A DNA stretch of 64,000 bases from Azospirillum brasilense (GTDB taxonomy: Bacteria; Pseudomonadota; Alphaproteobacteria; Rickettsiales; UBA3002), in the NCBI GenBank assembly GCA_003241645.1, contig QFOX01000001.1, positions 1 through 64,000 of the forward strand. Direction: 5' to 3'. The notes beneath the pieces are model-generated. The model searched no databases. It saw nothing but the letters and a program-made list of their open reading frames with translations, and had not been told where the DNA came from. This document shows, one piece after another, positions 9,492 through 17,213 of this stretch (its first letter is position 1; every line of letters begins with the position of its first letter). A program made the translations under genes and the position numbers.

Positions 9492-10858
9492 TGCGGCTTC
9501 CCCCGGTCACGCGCGCCATCAAGCGCTTCCTGCCCACCAGCCTGTTCGCCCGCGCGCTGCTGATCCTGTTCGTGCCGCTGGTGCTGCTGCAGGTGCTGGT
9601 GGCGCATATCTTCTACGAACGGCACTGGGACAGCGTGGCCCGCAACATGGCGGGCTCGCTGGCGGGCGACATTGCCCTGCTGACGCGCGAATATGTGCGC
9701 AGCGAAGCGAAGGATGGTGACAGCATCGCGCTGGAAGAATTGCGGCGCATGGGCATGGCGCTGAATATTGGGGCGCAACGCATTCACGACAGCGACCGAC
9801 CCTTGGTGGATGGGGCGGGCAGCGCCCCGTTCCCCGAATTCTATGAGAACCTGCAGCGCCGCCTGAAGGACACACCCGTGATGATCCTCGATGAACAGGA
9901 TGCCGGGCGCGTGCGGGTGCGCGTGGGGCTGGAGCAGGGCATGCTGGAATTCGCCGTGAGCCGCAAACGGCTGGCCAGTTCCACCACCTATATTTTTATC
10001 TTCTGGATGGTGGGGTTCTCGGCCCTGCTGATGCTGGTGGCGACCCTGTTCCTGCGTAACCAGATCCGCCCCATTGTGCAGCTGGCGCGTGCGGCCGAGC
10101 AGTTCGGGCTGGGTTACGAGGTGGTGGAATTCACCACCCGCGGCGCCAGCGAGATCAAGCGCGCGGCCAGCGCCTTCCGCACCATGGCCGACCGCATTCG
10201 CCGCAGCGTGACCAGCCGCACCGAAATGCTGGCGGGCATCAGCCACGACCTGCGCACACCGCTGACGCGCATGAAGCTGGAGATCGAGATGGGCAAGATC
10301 GACCAGGCGACGCGCGATGCGCTCGAGGCGGATATCGACGAGATGCGCGGCATGATCGATGAGTACCTGGATTTCGCGCGTGGCGATGCGGGCGAGCCGA
10401 TGGAACCGGTGGATCTGCACCTGCTGCTGCAGGACGTGGTGGATACCTACACGCGCCAGCGCCGCCCGGTAAGCCTTGGTGCATGCGAGCACGTGCAGAT
10501 GATGCTGCGCCCGCAGGCCATTCGCCGGGCGCTGACCAACTTGATCGATAATGCCCTGCGCTATGGCAAGACCGCGCAGGTGGAGCTGGAGCTGACGCTC
10601 GCCTTCGCCCGCATCAAAATTACCGATACCGGCCCCGGCATCGCCGAGATGGACCACGAGACCGTGTTCAAGCCTTTCACGCGGCTGGAGGCCTCGCGCA
10701 ACGTCAAGACGGGCGGGGTCGGGCTTGGCCTGTCCATCGCGCGGGACATCGCCCAGAGCCATGGCGGCACCATTAACCTTGAAAATCAGCGGGATAGCAT
10801 GGGTTCGGTGCGCGGGCTGGAAGTGACCATACGGCTGCCGCGCGGGGTGAATGTTTAG
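9491..10858 (+). CDS. EnvZ/OmpR-type sensor histidine kinase
   Basis: A 455-residue inner-membrane kinase, the probable partner of the preceding regulator. It has a transmembrane segment near residues 22-41 (ALLILFVPLVLLQVLVAHIF), a periplasmic domain of about 120 residues, and a second membrane segment (FIFWMVGFSALLMLVATLF). A HAMP linker follows, then the H-box with His252 in GISHDLRTPLTR. The ATPase domain has an N-box (NLIDNALRYG), G1 DTGPGI and G2 GGVGLGLSIA. The ATG at 9491 shares a base with the regulator stop; a GTG at 9488 is an alternative. The signal cannot be deduced. Confidence 0.93.
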   Translation: MRLPPVTRAIKRFLPTSLFARALLILFVPLVLLQVLVAHIFYERHWDSVARNMAGSLAGDIALLTREYVRSEAKDGDSIALEELRRMGMALNIGAQRIHDSDRPLVDGAGSAPFPEFYENLQRRLKDTPVMILDEQDAGRVRVRVGLEQGMLEFAVSRKRLASSTTYIFIFWMVGFSALLMLVATLFLRNQIRPIVQLARAAEQFGLGYEVVEFTTRGASEIKRAASAFRTMADRIRRSVTSRTEMLAGISHDLRTPLTRMKLEIEMGKIDQATRDALEADIDEMRGMIDEYLDFARGDAGEPMEPVDLHLLLQDVVDTYTRQRRPVSLGACEHVQMMLRPQAIRRALTNLIDNALRYGKTAQVELELTLAFARIKITDTGPGIAEMDHETVFKPFTRLEASRNVKTGGVGLGLSIARDIAQSHGGTINLENQRDSMGSVRGLEVTIRLPRGVNV

Positions 10859-10903
10859 CGTTTTCTTTACGCTTCTGCGCTACGCTAACAGCTGGAGATC
10901 ACG

Positions 10904-11752
10904 ATGGAAAACCAGCCTGAAGAAAAACCCTCCGCGCTTGTTTCGGTCGCATCCGCGAACGACGTGACGATCCTTGCCGACAAGGACCATGGTGACCCGG
11001 CGATCGCAGCGCATCTGGAATCGCAGCTGCCGGCGCTGAAGGCCGCGGGCGTTAAGCACCTCTACCTTGAGCATGACGCGGCCGATACCACGGTGGCGGA
11101 GATCACCGCCATCGATGACAGTTACGGCCGCATGGTGGCCGCGGCGCAGCAGCAGGGTTTCGAGATCCATTTCTACGACGACCGCAGCAATGAGCGCGCG
11201 CGCGATGCTGCCTTCCCCGTGGAAGCCAAATATGTGCGCGACCATGACGTGTATTTCAACGACACCGATGCGTTGATCGCAGGCGCACCCGACCCCCAGC
11301 GCATGCGCGACTACATCGATGCGCGCATCGCGTTCGAGAACCAGCCCAATTCGCGCAACCCGGCGATGATTGCCAATCTTGACCGCGACCTCAGCGCCAA
11401 CCCCGGCGAAAAAGCGGTGGTGGTGCTGGGGGCGTGGCACGCCGAACAGCGCAACGATGTGGATGAAGGCCTGCGCGAGCGGGGGCATCAGGTAAGCACC
11501 ATCGAAGTGAAATCGGAGAACAGCGCGGTGATGGGCCGCGGCAAAGATGTGCCCGACTTTATCGCGCGCACGGAAACGGGCCAGGCCATCACCTACAAAG
11601 CCAACCCGGCCGATGAGCACATGCGCCGCATCATGGAAGGGGTGGAGCTTCCGTGGCGCAACACCGAGCCGGTGGCGGATATGCAGGCAGGGCAGGCGGT
11701 GGCCCCCGCGGCCGCGCCGCAGCAGGCGCCGGATGCCGGGCGGCAACGATGA
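10904..11752 (+). CDS. TIKI/TraB/EreA-like protein of unknown function
   Basis: A 282-residue protein without signal peptide or membrane segment. Spaced motifs resemble the ChaN/TraB/TIKI/erythromycin-esterase superfamily: VTILADKDHGD (first histidine motif), HLYLEHDA, IHFYDDR, RNPAMIANLDRDL, and VVVLGAWHAEQ (second GxxH). That superfamily includes metal-dependent proteases and esterases, and a domain of Pasteurella toxin. The C-terminus is a Pro/Ala/Gln-rich disordered tail. The Shine-Dalgarno is poor (GGAGATCACG). The gene overlaps the next by ATGA, so the pair is coupled. Function is not assignable from sequence. The family link is an inference from motifs. Confidence 0.65.
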   Translation: MENQPEEKPSALVSVASANDVTILADKDHGDPAIAAHLESQLPALKAAGVKHLYLEHDAADTTVAEITAIDDSYGRMVAAAQQQGFEIHFYDDRSNERARDAAFPVEAKYVRDHDVYFNDTDALIAGAPDPQRMRDYIDARIAFENQPNSRNPAMIANLDRDLSANPGEKAVVVLGAWHAEQRNDVDEGLRERGHQVSTIEVKSENSAVMGRGKDVPDFIARTETGQAITYKANPADEHMRRIMEGVELPWRNTEPVADMQAGQAVAPAAAPQQAPDAGRQR

Positions 11753-12699
11753 GTGAACGCGCCCCGCAGGACTGGCGCGCCTACGTGCAGATGGCCCCCG
11801 ACATGCCCGCCGAGATGCAGGGCTTGCTGAGCCGCGCGCTGGACCAGATCTGGCAGGTGCGCGACGGCGAGGGCAGGCACCTGATCGAGCAGGCCGGGCA
11901 ATTCGCACCGTTACAGCTGAGCATCACCGCCACCCAGAATACGGGCTATCTGGTGGGGCAGCACGGCATCCAGTTCAACCGGGGGGATCTGGAGAAGTTC
12001 TGCGTGGCCGACCGTGACGGGCAGCTGCGCCATGCCAGCCTGACGGGGGTGCTGGCGCATGAGCTGTTCCATGCGGGCGACCGCCGCGGCGACCCGCCGC
12101 TGATCCGCCAGAGCCTGTATGAAGGGCTGGAACGTGCGTTGGATAACAGCACGGCCACCGACGAACAGCGCGAAGCGGTGCTGGTGAATTATGCTACGCT
12201 GGCCAGCGTGGGCCCCGATCTGGAGAAGCTGTTCACGCGCCTCGGGCGCGAGGGGCGGCCGGGCAACGATGATCACGCCGCGTTCATCGCCGAGCTGCGT
12301 AGCGCCGGGCTCATGGACCTTGCGGCGCATCTGCAGAACACGCCGGATTTCATGCAGCGCTGGATGCAATCGACCGGGCTGTTCGACCGTACCGGCACCG
12401 AGCACACCGAGGCGGATGCCACCGCCTTCACCGACCATTTCATGGCGAAATATTTCACCACCGAGCCATGGCGTGGCCAGTACACCAACAGCGTGCAATG
12501 CCCGGCCGATACGTTGTTCCTTGCGGGGGTACGCGCGGTGCCAGAGGTTTCCGCAGGCTATCGCAGCCCGCAGGATGGCCGGTTGCCGCAAGTGCTGCCG
12601 CCCGGCATGCAGTACGAAGCCGAAGCGGCGCTGCCTTCCGCGGCCTTACCCGCCACGCCGCCGCGCCAGCACGCACCCGCGCCGGGGCGCAGCCAATAA
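11749..12699 (+). CDS. Putative zinc metalloprotease (HExxH), coupled to the upstream gene
   Basis: A 316-residue protein with a zincin motif, LAHELFHAGDRRGD (His104, Glu105, His108), followed by an acidic residue typical of HELxHAxD proteases. No signal peptide is seen. The C-terminal 40 residues are Ala/Pro-rich. The start at 11749 is chosen because its ATGA overlaps the preceding stop; the longer open frame upstream is unlikely. HELxHA zincins occur in several secreted bacterial effectors and in ordinary peptidases, and nothing here separates the two. A strong terminator follows at once. Confidence 0.65.
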   Translation: MSERAPQDWRAYVQMAPDMPAEMQGLLSRALDQIWQVRDGEGRHLIEQAGQFAPLQLSITATQNTGYLVGQHGIQFNRGDLEKFCVADRDGQLRHASLTGVLAHELFHAGDRRGDPPLIRQSLYEGLERALDNSTATDEQREAVLVNYATLASVGPDLEKLFTRLGREGRPGNDDHAAFIAELRSAGLMDLAAHLQNTPDFMQRWMQSTGLFDRTGTEHTEADATAFTDHFMAKYFTTEPWRGQYTNSVQCPADTLFLAGVRAVPEVSAGYRSPQDGRLPQVLPPGMQYEAEAALPSAALPATPPRQHAPAPGRSQ

Positions 12700-12728
12700 A
12701 AAAGGCCGGGCTTTCACCCGGCCTTTTC
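12699..12728. terminator. Bidirectional intrinsic terminator
   Basis: AAAGGCCGGG, a 6-base loop, and CCCGGCCTTTT form a 10-base-pair GC stem flanked by A and T runs. It lies between the zincin gene (ends 12699) and the convergent phasin gene (ends 12748), so it can serve both strands. Confidence 0.92.
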
Positions 12729-12747
12729 CTATCGTTCACGCCAAGCG

Positions 12748-13197
12748 TTACGCCGACTTCTTCTTCGAAGGGGTCGGGCTGTAGGCGGTGATCTCTTCGA
12801 TCGACTCGCTGGCGCGCTTGTTCAGCACGTCGAACACTTCGAAGCCCGACTTGGTTACCAACTCGGAAACTTCGCGCAGGTTGTTGAGCGACGATTCGAA
12901 CATGGTCTTTGCCAGTTCAACCTGCTTGGTGGTGTTGATCTCGGGCGAGCCGTTCACCAGCATGTCCTTGGTGGTCTTCAGCACTTTTTCCACGTGCTGG
13001 CGGGCCAGCTCGGCCTGACGGCGCGAGATCGCCTGCGCGCTTTCGCTCAGCGCCTGACCGGCAGCGGTCATTGCTTCGGCGTTGCGGCGGCCGAAGGATA
13101 CGGCCTGGCTTACATCGAAGCTCGGCATGTTCATGCTGGGGGTCTGGTACTCGCTCCAGAATTTCATCGCCTCGGCGTAGGGATTTTGGATAGCCAT
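12748..13197 (-). CDS. phaP: Phasin family protein (PHA granule-associated)
   Basis: A 149-residue amphipathic helical protein typical of alphaproteobacterial phasins, which coat polyhydroxyalkanoate granules. It has an N-terminal MKFWSEYQTPSM-type segment, then long helices (AEAMTAAGQALSESAQAISRRQ, split here by description, and KTTKDMLVNGSPEI), and a Lys-rich C-terminus. AGGAG precedes the ATG at good spacing. Its promoter region carries two identical palindromes, probable repressor sites. The PHA depolymerase is at 46-47 kb. Confidence 0.88.
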   Translation of the reverse strand: MAIQNPYAEAMKFWSEYQTPSMNMPSFDVSQAVSFGRRNAEAMTAAGQALSESAQAISRRQAELARQHVEKVLKTTKDMLVNGSPEINTTKQVELAKTMFESSLNNLREVSELVTKSGFEVFDVLNKRASESIEEITAYSPTPSKKKSA

Positions 13198-13236
13198 GGT
13201 TTACTCCTGTGGTTGAAACACGGCTCCTCGGCCGTA

Positions 13237-13292
13237 TTGCAGTGCAATATAGGGGGCCGGCACCCCCCTGTCAACCCCTTGTTGCAGTGCAA
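13237..13292 (-). promoter_or_regulatory. Phasin promoter with two TTGCAGTGCAA operators
   Basis: Reading the minus strand, the -35 TTGACA is at 13274-13269 and the -10 TATATT at 13251-13246, with an ideal 17-base spacer. The palindrome TTGCAGTGCAA (TTGCACTGCAA on the minus strand) occurs twice without mismatch. One copy is at 13237-13247, overlapping the -10 edge and start region; the other is at 13282-13292, just upstream of the -35. Their centres are 45 bases apart. Such TGC-rich palindromes resemble sites of the PHA-responsive repressor PhaR, so PhaR control is inferred. Confidence 0.8.
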
Positions 13293-13320
13293 CATAAATG
13301 GGGATAACCCAAGGCACTGC

Positions 13321-14112
13321 CTAGGCCTGCGCCAGTTCTTCCGAGCGGGCGCGCGCAGCCTTCACCGCGGCCGCGACCGCCCCGCTAAGGTCATGGGTTT
13401 CCAGTTGCTTAAGCGCGGCCTGCGTGGTGCCGCCGGGGCTGGTCACCTGCGTGCGCAGCGTTGCTGCATCGCCGCTATGGGCGTCGGCAAGCAGGGCGGC
13501 CCCGCGCACGGTCTGCACCACCAGCGCGCGCGCGGTGGTCGCATCCAACCCAAGGTGCATGGCGGCTGCTTCCAGCGCTTCCATGAACGCGAACACATAG
13601 GCCGGGCCCGAGCCGGAAATGGCGGTGACGTCGTGCATCTGCGCTTCGTCGTCCAGCATCACGATATGGCCGGTGGCACCGAACAATTCTTTCACCAGTG
13701 CCAGCCGGTCGTCGTCGAGCGCTGGCGCACAAATGGCGCTCATGCCTTCGGCGATGCTGACGGGGGTGTTGGGCATGACGCGTGCCACGTGCGGGTTGAT
13801 GGCGCTGAGCTGCTTGAGCGTGATGCCCGCCATGATGGAGATGATGGTGGACTCGCCCGCGACCTGTTGTAGTTGCGGCAGCAGTGCGCTGAACCCTTGC
13901 GGCTTCACCGCGAGGATGATGGCGTCGAACCCATCGTCGGGCAGCTCCAGCTCGTCGGGCGCGTGGAAGCCCTGCGCCTGCAGCGCGGCGCGGCGCTCAG
14001 GGTTGGTCTCGGCGATGGTGAGGTCGAGGTTCTCGAACGCATCCAGCCAGCATTGGGCAAGCGCCATGCCCATGTTGCCGCCACCAATGAGAAGAAGCGA
14101 GGTCGTTGTCAT
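13321..14112 (-). CDS. proC: Pyrroline-5-carboxylate reductase
   Basis: A 263-residue NAD(P)H enzyme for the last step of proline synthesis. The Rossmann motif LLLIGGGNMGMALAQ is at the N-terminus. AVKPQ, ISIMAGI, VARVMPNTP and the family signature region (SGSGPAYVFAFMEAL, then VTSPGGTTQAAL) follow. It lies downstream of ybjN on the same strand with a 63-base gap, an arrangement common in alphaproteobacteria. Confidence 0.95.
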   Translation of the reverse strand: MTTTSLLLIGGGNMGMALAQCWLDAFENLDLTIAETNPERRAALQAQGFHAPDELELPDDGFDAIILAVKPQGFSALLPQLQQVAGESTIISIMAGITLKQLSAINPHVARVMPNTPVSIAEGMSAICAPALDDDRLALVKELFGATGHIVMLDDEAQMHDVTAISGSGPAYVFAFMEALEAAAMHLGLDATTARALVVQTVRGAALLADAHSGDAATLRTQVTSPGGTTQAALKQLETHDLSGAVAAAVKAARARSEELAQA

Positions 14113-14175
14113 GGCCCCCGTGTAGCGGGTTTTGACGCCTTGGTCAGTTCTTTTCTGAGGGTAGCAGCGCGTGGC

Positions 14176-14685
14176 TTACGCTTCGCCGACCGTATCGAGC
14201 AGCGCGATCTCCATCGCCTCTTCCACGGTGTTGCCGCCCCACAGCACCGACTGGAAGGCCGGGTAGAAGCGGTTGCACTCGGTCATGGCGATGTCGAGCA
14301 GGTCCTCGAGCTGTTCGGGAGTGGCCTGCTGGCCGCCGCGCAGCAGCAGCGCATGGCGGTACATGATCATGCCGTCGTCGCTGCCCATGTCGAAATGGCC
14401 GACCCACATTTTCTCGTTCACCGAGGCCAGCAGCTGGTAAATTTTGCTGCGCTGCTTTTCGGGGATCTTGTTGTCGTAGGCGCAGCTGAAGATCAGCACG
14501 CCCATTTCCTGCTGCCAGGTGAACCAGATGCGGTAATTGCACCAGCTGGATTGCACTTCCGCGATGAGTTCTTCGTCGGCCGCGCGGTCGCATAACCAGT
14601 CGCGGTCGGTGATGAGTTGTTCGGCAAGGTCAAGCGGGTTGGAAGTGGGGGTAATTTCGGCGGTGGAAAACTGAACAGCGGACAT
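14176..14685 (-). CDS. YbjN domain-containing protein
   Basis: A 169-residue soluble YbjN/type III secretion chaperone-like fold. Segments include WCNYRIWFTWQQEMGVLIFSC (within residues 48-70), KIYQLLASVNEKMWVGHFD and HALLLRGG. YbjN proteins are proposed to act as general co-chaperones or stress regulators; the precise role is unsettled. An AGGAG precedes the start. It heads a ybjN-proC-phasin gene order, although the phasin has its own promoter. Confidence 0.85.
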   Translation of the reverse strand: MSAVQFSTAEITPTSNPLDLAEQLITDRDWLCDRAADEELIAEVQSSWCNYRIWFTWQQEMGVLIFSCAYDNKIPEKQRSKIYQLLASVNEKMWVGHFDMGSDDGMIMYRHALLLRGGQQATPEQLEDLLDIAMTECNRFYPAFQSVLWGGNTVEEAMEIALLDTVGEA

Positions 14686-14881
14686 GTGCTCTCCTATGAA
14701 GTGACCCAGAAATTACCTGCCGGGGCATCGACGTTTTCCGTGCTCTTCACCACCGGTCGGGTGGGCGGCACAAAAGAAGAGAACCATGATTGTGGGGCAA
14801 AATCTATCAAAATGTAGTGGGGTGTTAAAAATAATATCTACTAATAGTGGGTGCTGATGATTTTACATGCCAAGAACCCGC

Positions 14882-14929
14882 TCCCACGTTATAAGGATAG
14901 GCTATTCCCACGTTATAAGGATAGGCTAT
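14882..14929 (+). repeat. 24-base perfect tandem duplication covering the ribosome-binding site
   Basis: The unit beginning TCCCACGTTATAAGGATAGG is repeated exactly (14882-14905 and 14906-14929). Each copy carries the AAGGA Shine-Dalgarno, but only the second is followed by G to make the ATG at 14928. The 5' region (14810-14870) is AT-rich and probably holds the promoter. The rest of the 242-base gap shows nothing else. Confidence 0.9.
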
Positions 14930-15707
14930 GCGAACCGCTTTTTCTCTCGTTGAGCTTTCGATTGTTCTTGTCATTCTAGGGCTGTTGACGGGTGGCATTC
15001 TTGGGGGTCAGGCGCTGATCCGCTCGGCTGAGCAACGCAATTTCACCACACAGGTCGCGCGGTATTCCACCAGTGTGTTGACCTTCCGTGACAAGTATTT
15101 TGGCATACCGGGCGATTTCAATCTGGCCAGTAATTTCTGGGGTGCCGCCGATGGGTCAACGGGCATGACCGCCGCCTGCCTGACCGCCACCGCTGCAGGC
15201 ACGTGCAACGGCGATGGAAATGGAAGCCTTGCGGCCATCACGTACAGCCACGAACCCTATCGCTTCTGGCAGCATCTTGCCCTCGCAGGGCTCATCGAGG
15301 GTAACTACACCGGTGTGACCGGCCCGCTCGCCGCGAGCGATGTGGTCGCAGGGGTAAATGTTCCGGCCACACGGCTGGCCACAAATTCGGTCGTTGTGCC
15401 GTATTCCCTGCCAAACACAACCGGCAGTACATGGTGGTTCCCGGGGAGCTATGGTTCCGTTGCGTTCCTCTTGGGCGGCGATACGGGCGGCAGCAATTTT
15501 AATGGCGACAGCCCGATCGTTCTGCCGGAGCTGGCCTGGAACATGGATACCAAAATGGACGACGGAAGACCCGGCACCGGCAAAGTCACGACCATGCTCT
15601 CGTCGCGGCGGGGAAATTGTGCGTCGAGCGACGATGCGGCCAGCGCAACCTATGTGCTGAATTACAGCACGGCTTCCTGCGTGTTGCTTATTCCGTCGGG
15701 TATTTAA
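14928..15707 (+). CDS. Prepilin-like protein, paralogue 1 of 7
   Basis: A 259-residue protein with a very short leader (MRTA) and then the class-IV pilin helix [19 protein letters not shown]. Cleavage by a PilD-type peptidase would fall between Ala4 and Phe5, with Ala in place of the usual Gly. The body carries the family motifs FRDKYF-IPGDF, a [10 protein letters not shown] loop, [12 protein letters not shown] and MDTKMDDGRPGTGKV, and ends with two cysteines 24 residues apart. Family: pilin or pseudopilin-like, anchored in the inner membrane and possibly assembled into a filament. It ends without the -NAF terminus seen in three paralogues. Confidence 0.85.
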   Translation: MRTAFSLVELSIVLVILGLLTGGILGGQALIRSAEQRNFTTQVARYSTSVLTFRDKYFGIPGDFNLASNFWGAADGSTGMTAACLTATAAGTCNGDGNGSLAAITYSHEPYRFWQHLALAGLIEGNYTGVTGPLAASDVVAGVNVPATRLATNSVVVPYSLPNTTGSTWWFPGSYGSVAFLLGGDTGGSNFNGDSPIVLPELAWNMDTKMDDGRPGTGKVTTMLSSRRGNCASSDDAASATYVLNYSTASCVLLIPSGI

Positions 15708-15708
15708 G

Positions 15709-15960
15709 CTATTTCGCTTTCGGCTTTTGTTTCAGGGCCGCCAGTTCCGCGCGCAGCGCTTCGTTCTCTTCACGGGCCTTCTGCGCCATGGCTTTGACCA
15801 CCTCGAATTCCTCACGGGTCACGAATTTCTCGCGGGCGAGGAAATGCTCCAGCTTGTCGGCGATGGCGGATTCCACCTCGCGGCGCATGTCCATGAATGC
15901 CCCGGCAGCACCGGAGGTCACGCGGGCGAAATCTTCGAAGAGTTTGGAATCTTTTTGCAT
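15709..15960 (-). CDS. ubiK: Accessory factor UbiK family protein (BMFP domain)
   Basis: An 83-residue protein of the YqiC/BMFP family, which in Enterobacteria helps the ubiquinone-synthesis complex. It has an amphipathic N-terminal segment (LFEDFARVTSGAAGAFMDMR) and a C-terminal trimerising coiled coil (KAREENEALRAELAALKQ). The open frame extends upstream to 16044, but the ATG at 15960 fits the family start. It is convergent with the pilin-like gene, with one base between stops. This family often neighbours lgt in alphaproteobacteria, as here with hldD in between. Confidence 0.85.
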   Translation of the reverse strand: MQKDSKLFEDFARVTSGAAGAFMDMRREVESAIADKLEHFLAREKFVTREEFEVVKAMAQKAREENEALRAELAALKQKPKAK

Positions 15961-15970
15961 GGCATGAACG

Positions 15971-16066
15971 CGCGGAGTGAGGGGTGGGGGTGGATAAGGC
16001 AGAATATAAGCGTGGCATGAGAGCTTCGCAAGGCAACAATTCACGCCCCACTCCCCGCTCCCCGCG
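15971..16066. repeat. Imperfect inverted repeat upstream of hldD
   Basis: CGCGGAGTGAGGGGTGGGG at 15971 is opposed by CCCCACTCCCCGCTCCCCGC at 16046, an imperfect inverted pair spanning about 95 bases. It sits in the divergent ubiK/hldD promoter region and looks like another member of the G/C-rich palindromic repeats in this window. Confidence 0.5.
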
Positions 16067-16123
16067 ACTCACCCATAGCGCGGTGCAGGCAATTGGGTTA
16101 CAAACGAGGAAAAGGATACAAAC

Positions 16124-17116
16124 ATGAAGTACATTCTCGTGACCGGTGGGGCCGGCTTTATCGGCTCGAACATTGCCAACGCGCTGGCCGACCACACGGA
16201 CTACCGCATTGTGGTGGTGGACCAGTTCGGCTCGACCGAGAAATGGCGCAACCTTTCCAAGCACGCGATCTTCGAGATCATCGCGCCGGGTGAGACCTTC
16301 TACTGGTTGGAAACGCACAAGGAAGCGCTGGACGCGATCGTGCATATGGGGGCCATCAGCTCCACCACCGAACGGCATGTGGACCTGATCCTCGAGACCA
16401 ACTTCACGCTGAGCCGCGCGCTGTGGCGCTGGGCGACCGACAACCACAAGCGCTTCATCTATGCCAGCTCGGCCGCCACCTATGGCGACGGCAAGGCTGG
16501 CTTCAAGGACGACCTCGCGATCGATGCGCTGAAGACCCTGCGCCCGCTCAACGCCTATGGCTGGAGCAAGCATTTGTTCGACCAGTTCGTGTCGATGGCG
16601 ACCAGCTCGACCGATAAGGTGCCCACGCAATGGGTGGGGCTGAAATTCTTCAACGTGTATGGCCCGAACGAATACCACAAGGATGACCAGCGCTCGGTGG
16701 TGAACCAGATCTTCCCGCATGCGCAGCATGGCCGCCCGGTGAAACTGTTCAAATCCTACAACCCGAATTATGCCGATGGCGGGCAGCTGCGCGACTTCGT
16801 GTATGTGAAGGATTGCGTGAAGGTGGTGGTGTGGCTGCTGGCCAACCCGCACGTGAACGGGCTGTTCAATATCGGCACCGGCAAGGCCCGCAGTTTCGAG
16901 GACCTCGCCAACGCGACCTTCGCCGCCGTGGGCAAGCCGCCGGCCATTCACTACATGGACATGCCCGAAGGCCTGCGCCCGAAATACCAGTATTTCACCG
17001 AAGCATCCATGGATCGCCTGCGCGCTGCCGGCTACACCGATGCGTTCCATTCGCTGGAAGAGGGCGTGAAGGATTATGTGCAGCATTACCTGCTGCATGA
17101 GGATCAGTATTATTAA
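16124..17116 (+). CDS. hldD: ADP-L-glycero-D-manno-heptose 6-epimerase
   Basis: A 330-residue extended short-chain dehydrogenase making ADP-L-glycero-D-manno-heptose for the LPS inner core. It has the N-terminal VTGGAGFIGSNIANAL Rossmann motif and the HldD-type VVDQFGSTEKWRNL. The active-site region is SSAATYG with Tyr-Gly-Trp-Ser-Lys (YGWSKHLFDQ). LKFFNVYGPNEYHK and RDFVYVKDC follow. An AAAGGA ribosome-binding site precedes the ATG. The protein implies an LPS core with heptose. Confidence 0.94.
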   Translation: MKYILVTGGAGFIGSNIANALADHTDYRIVVVDQFGSTEKWRNLSKHAIFEIIAPGETFYWLETHKEALDAIVHMGAISSTTERHVDLILETNFTLSRALWRWATDNHKRFIYASSAATYGDGKAGFKDDLAIDALKTLRPLNAYGWSKHLFDQFVSMATSSTDKVPTQWVGLKFFNVYGPNEYHKDDQRSVVNQIFPHAQHGRPVKLFKSYNPNYADGGQLRDFVYVKDCVKVVVWLLANPHVNGLFNIGTGKARSFEDLANATFAAVGKPPAIHYMDMPEGLRPKYQYFTEASMDRLRAAGYTDAFHSLEEGVKDYVQHYLLHEDQYY

Positions 17117-17151
17117 TGATGCTACGCAGATCGCACATGCTGTGCGATGCT

Positions 17152-17200
17152 TCGCGCAGCTTCGCTGGCTCATGGCTGACTCGGCCTGCTGGCCTCGTTT
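17152..17200. repeat. Intergenic repeat, family F (copy 1)
   Basis: The segment CGCGCAGCTTCGCTGGC followed by CATGGCTG, CTCG and CTGCTGGCCTCG is shared with 44358-44406. It lies in the 97-base gap between hldD and lgt. A small palindrome just upstream (CGCACATGCTGTGCG) adds secondary structure. Confidence 0.65.
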
Positions 17201-17213
17201 AGGTACTTAGAAC

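Noticed and set aside
10904..12699. Toxin-antitoxin module
   Set aside because: Both proteins are large, each with its own enzyme-like motif. Neither looks like a small antitoxin or DNA-binding autoregulator.
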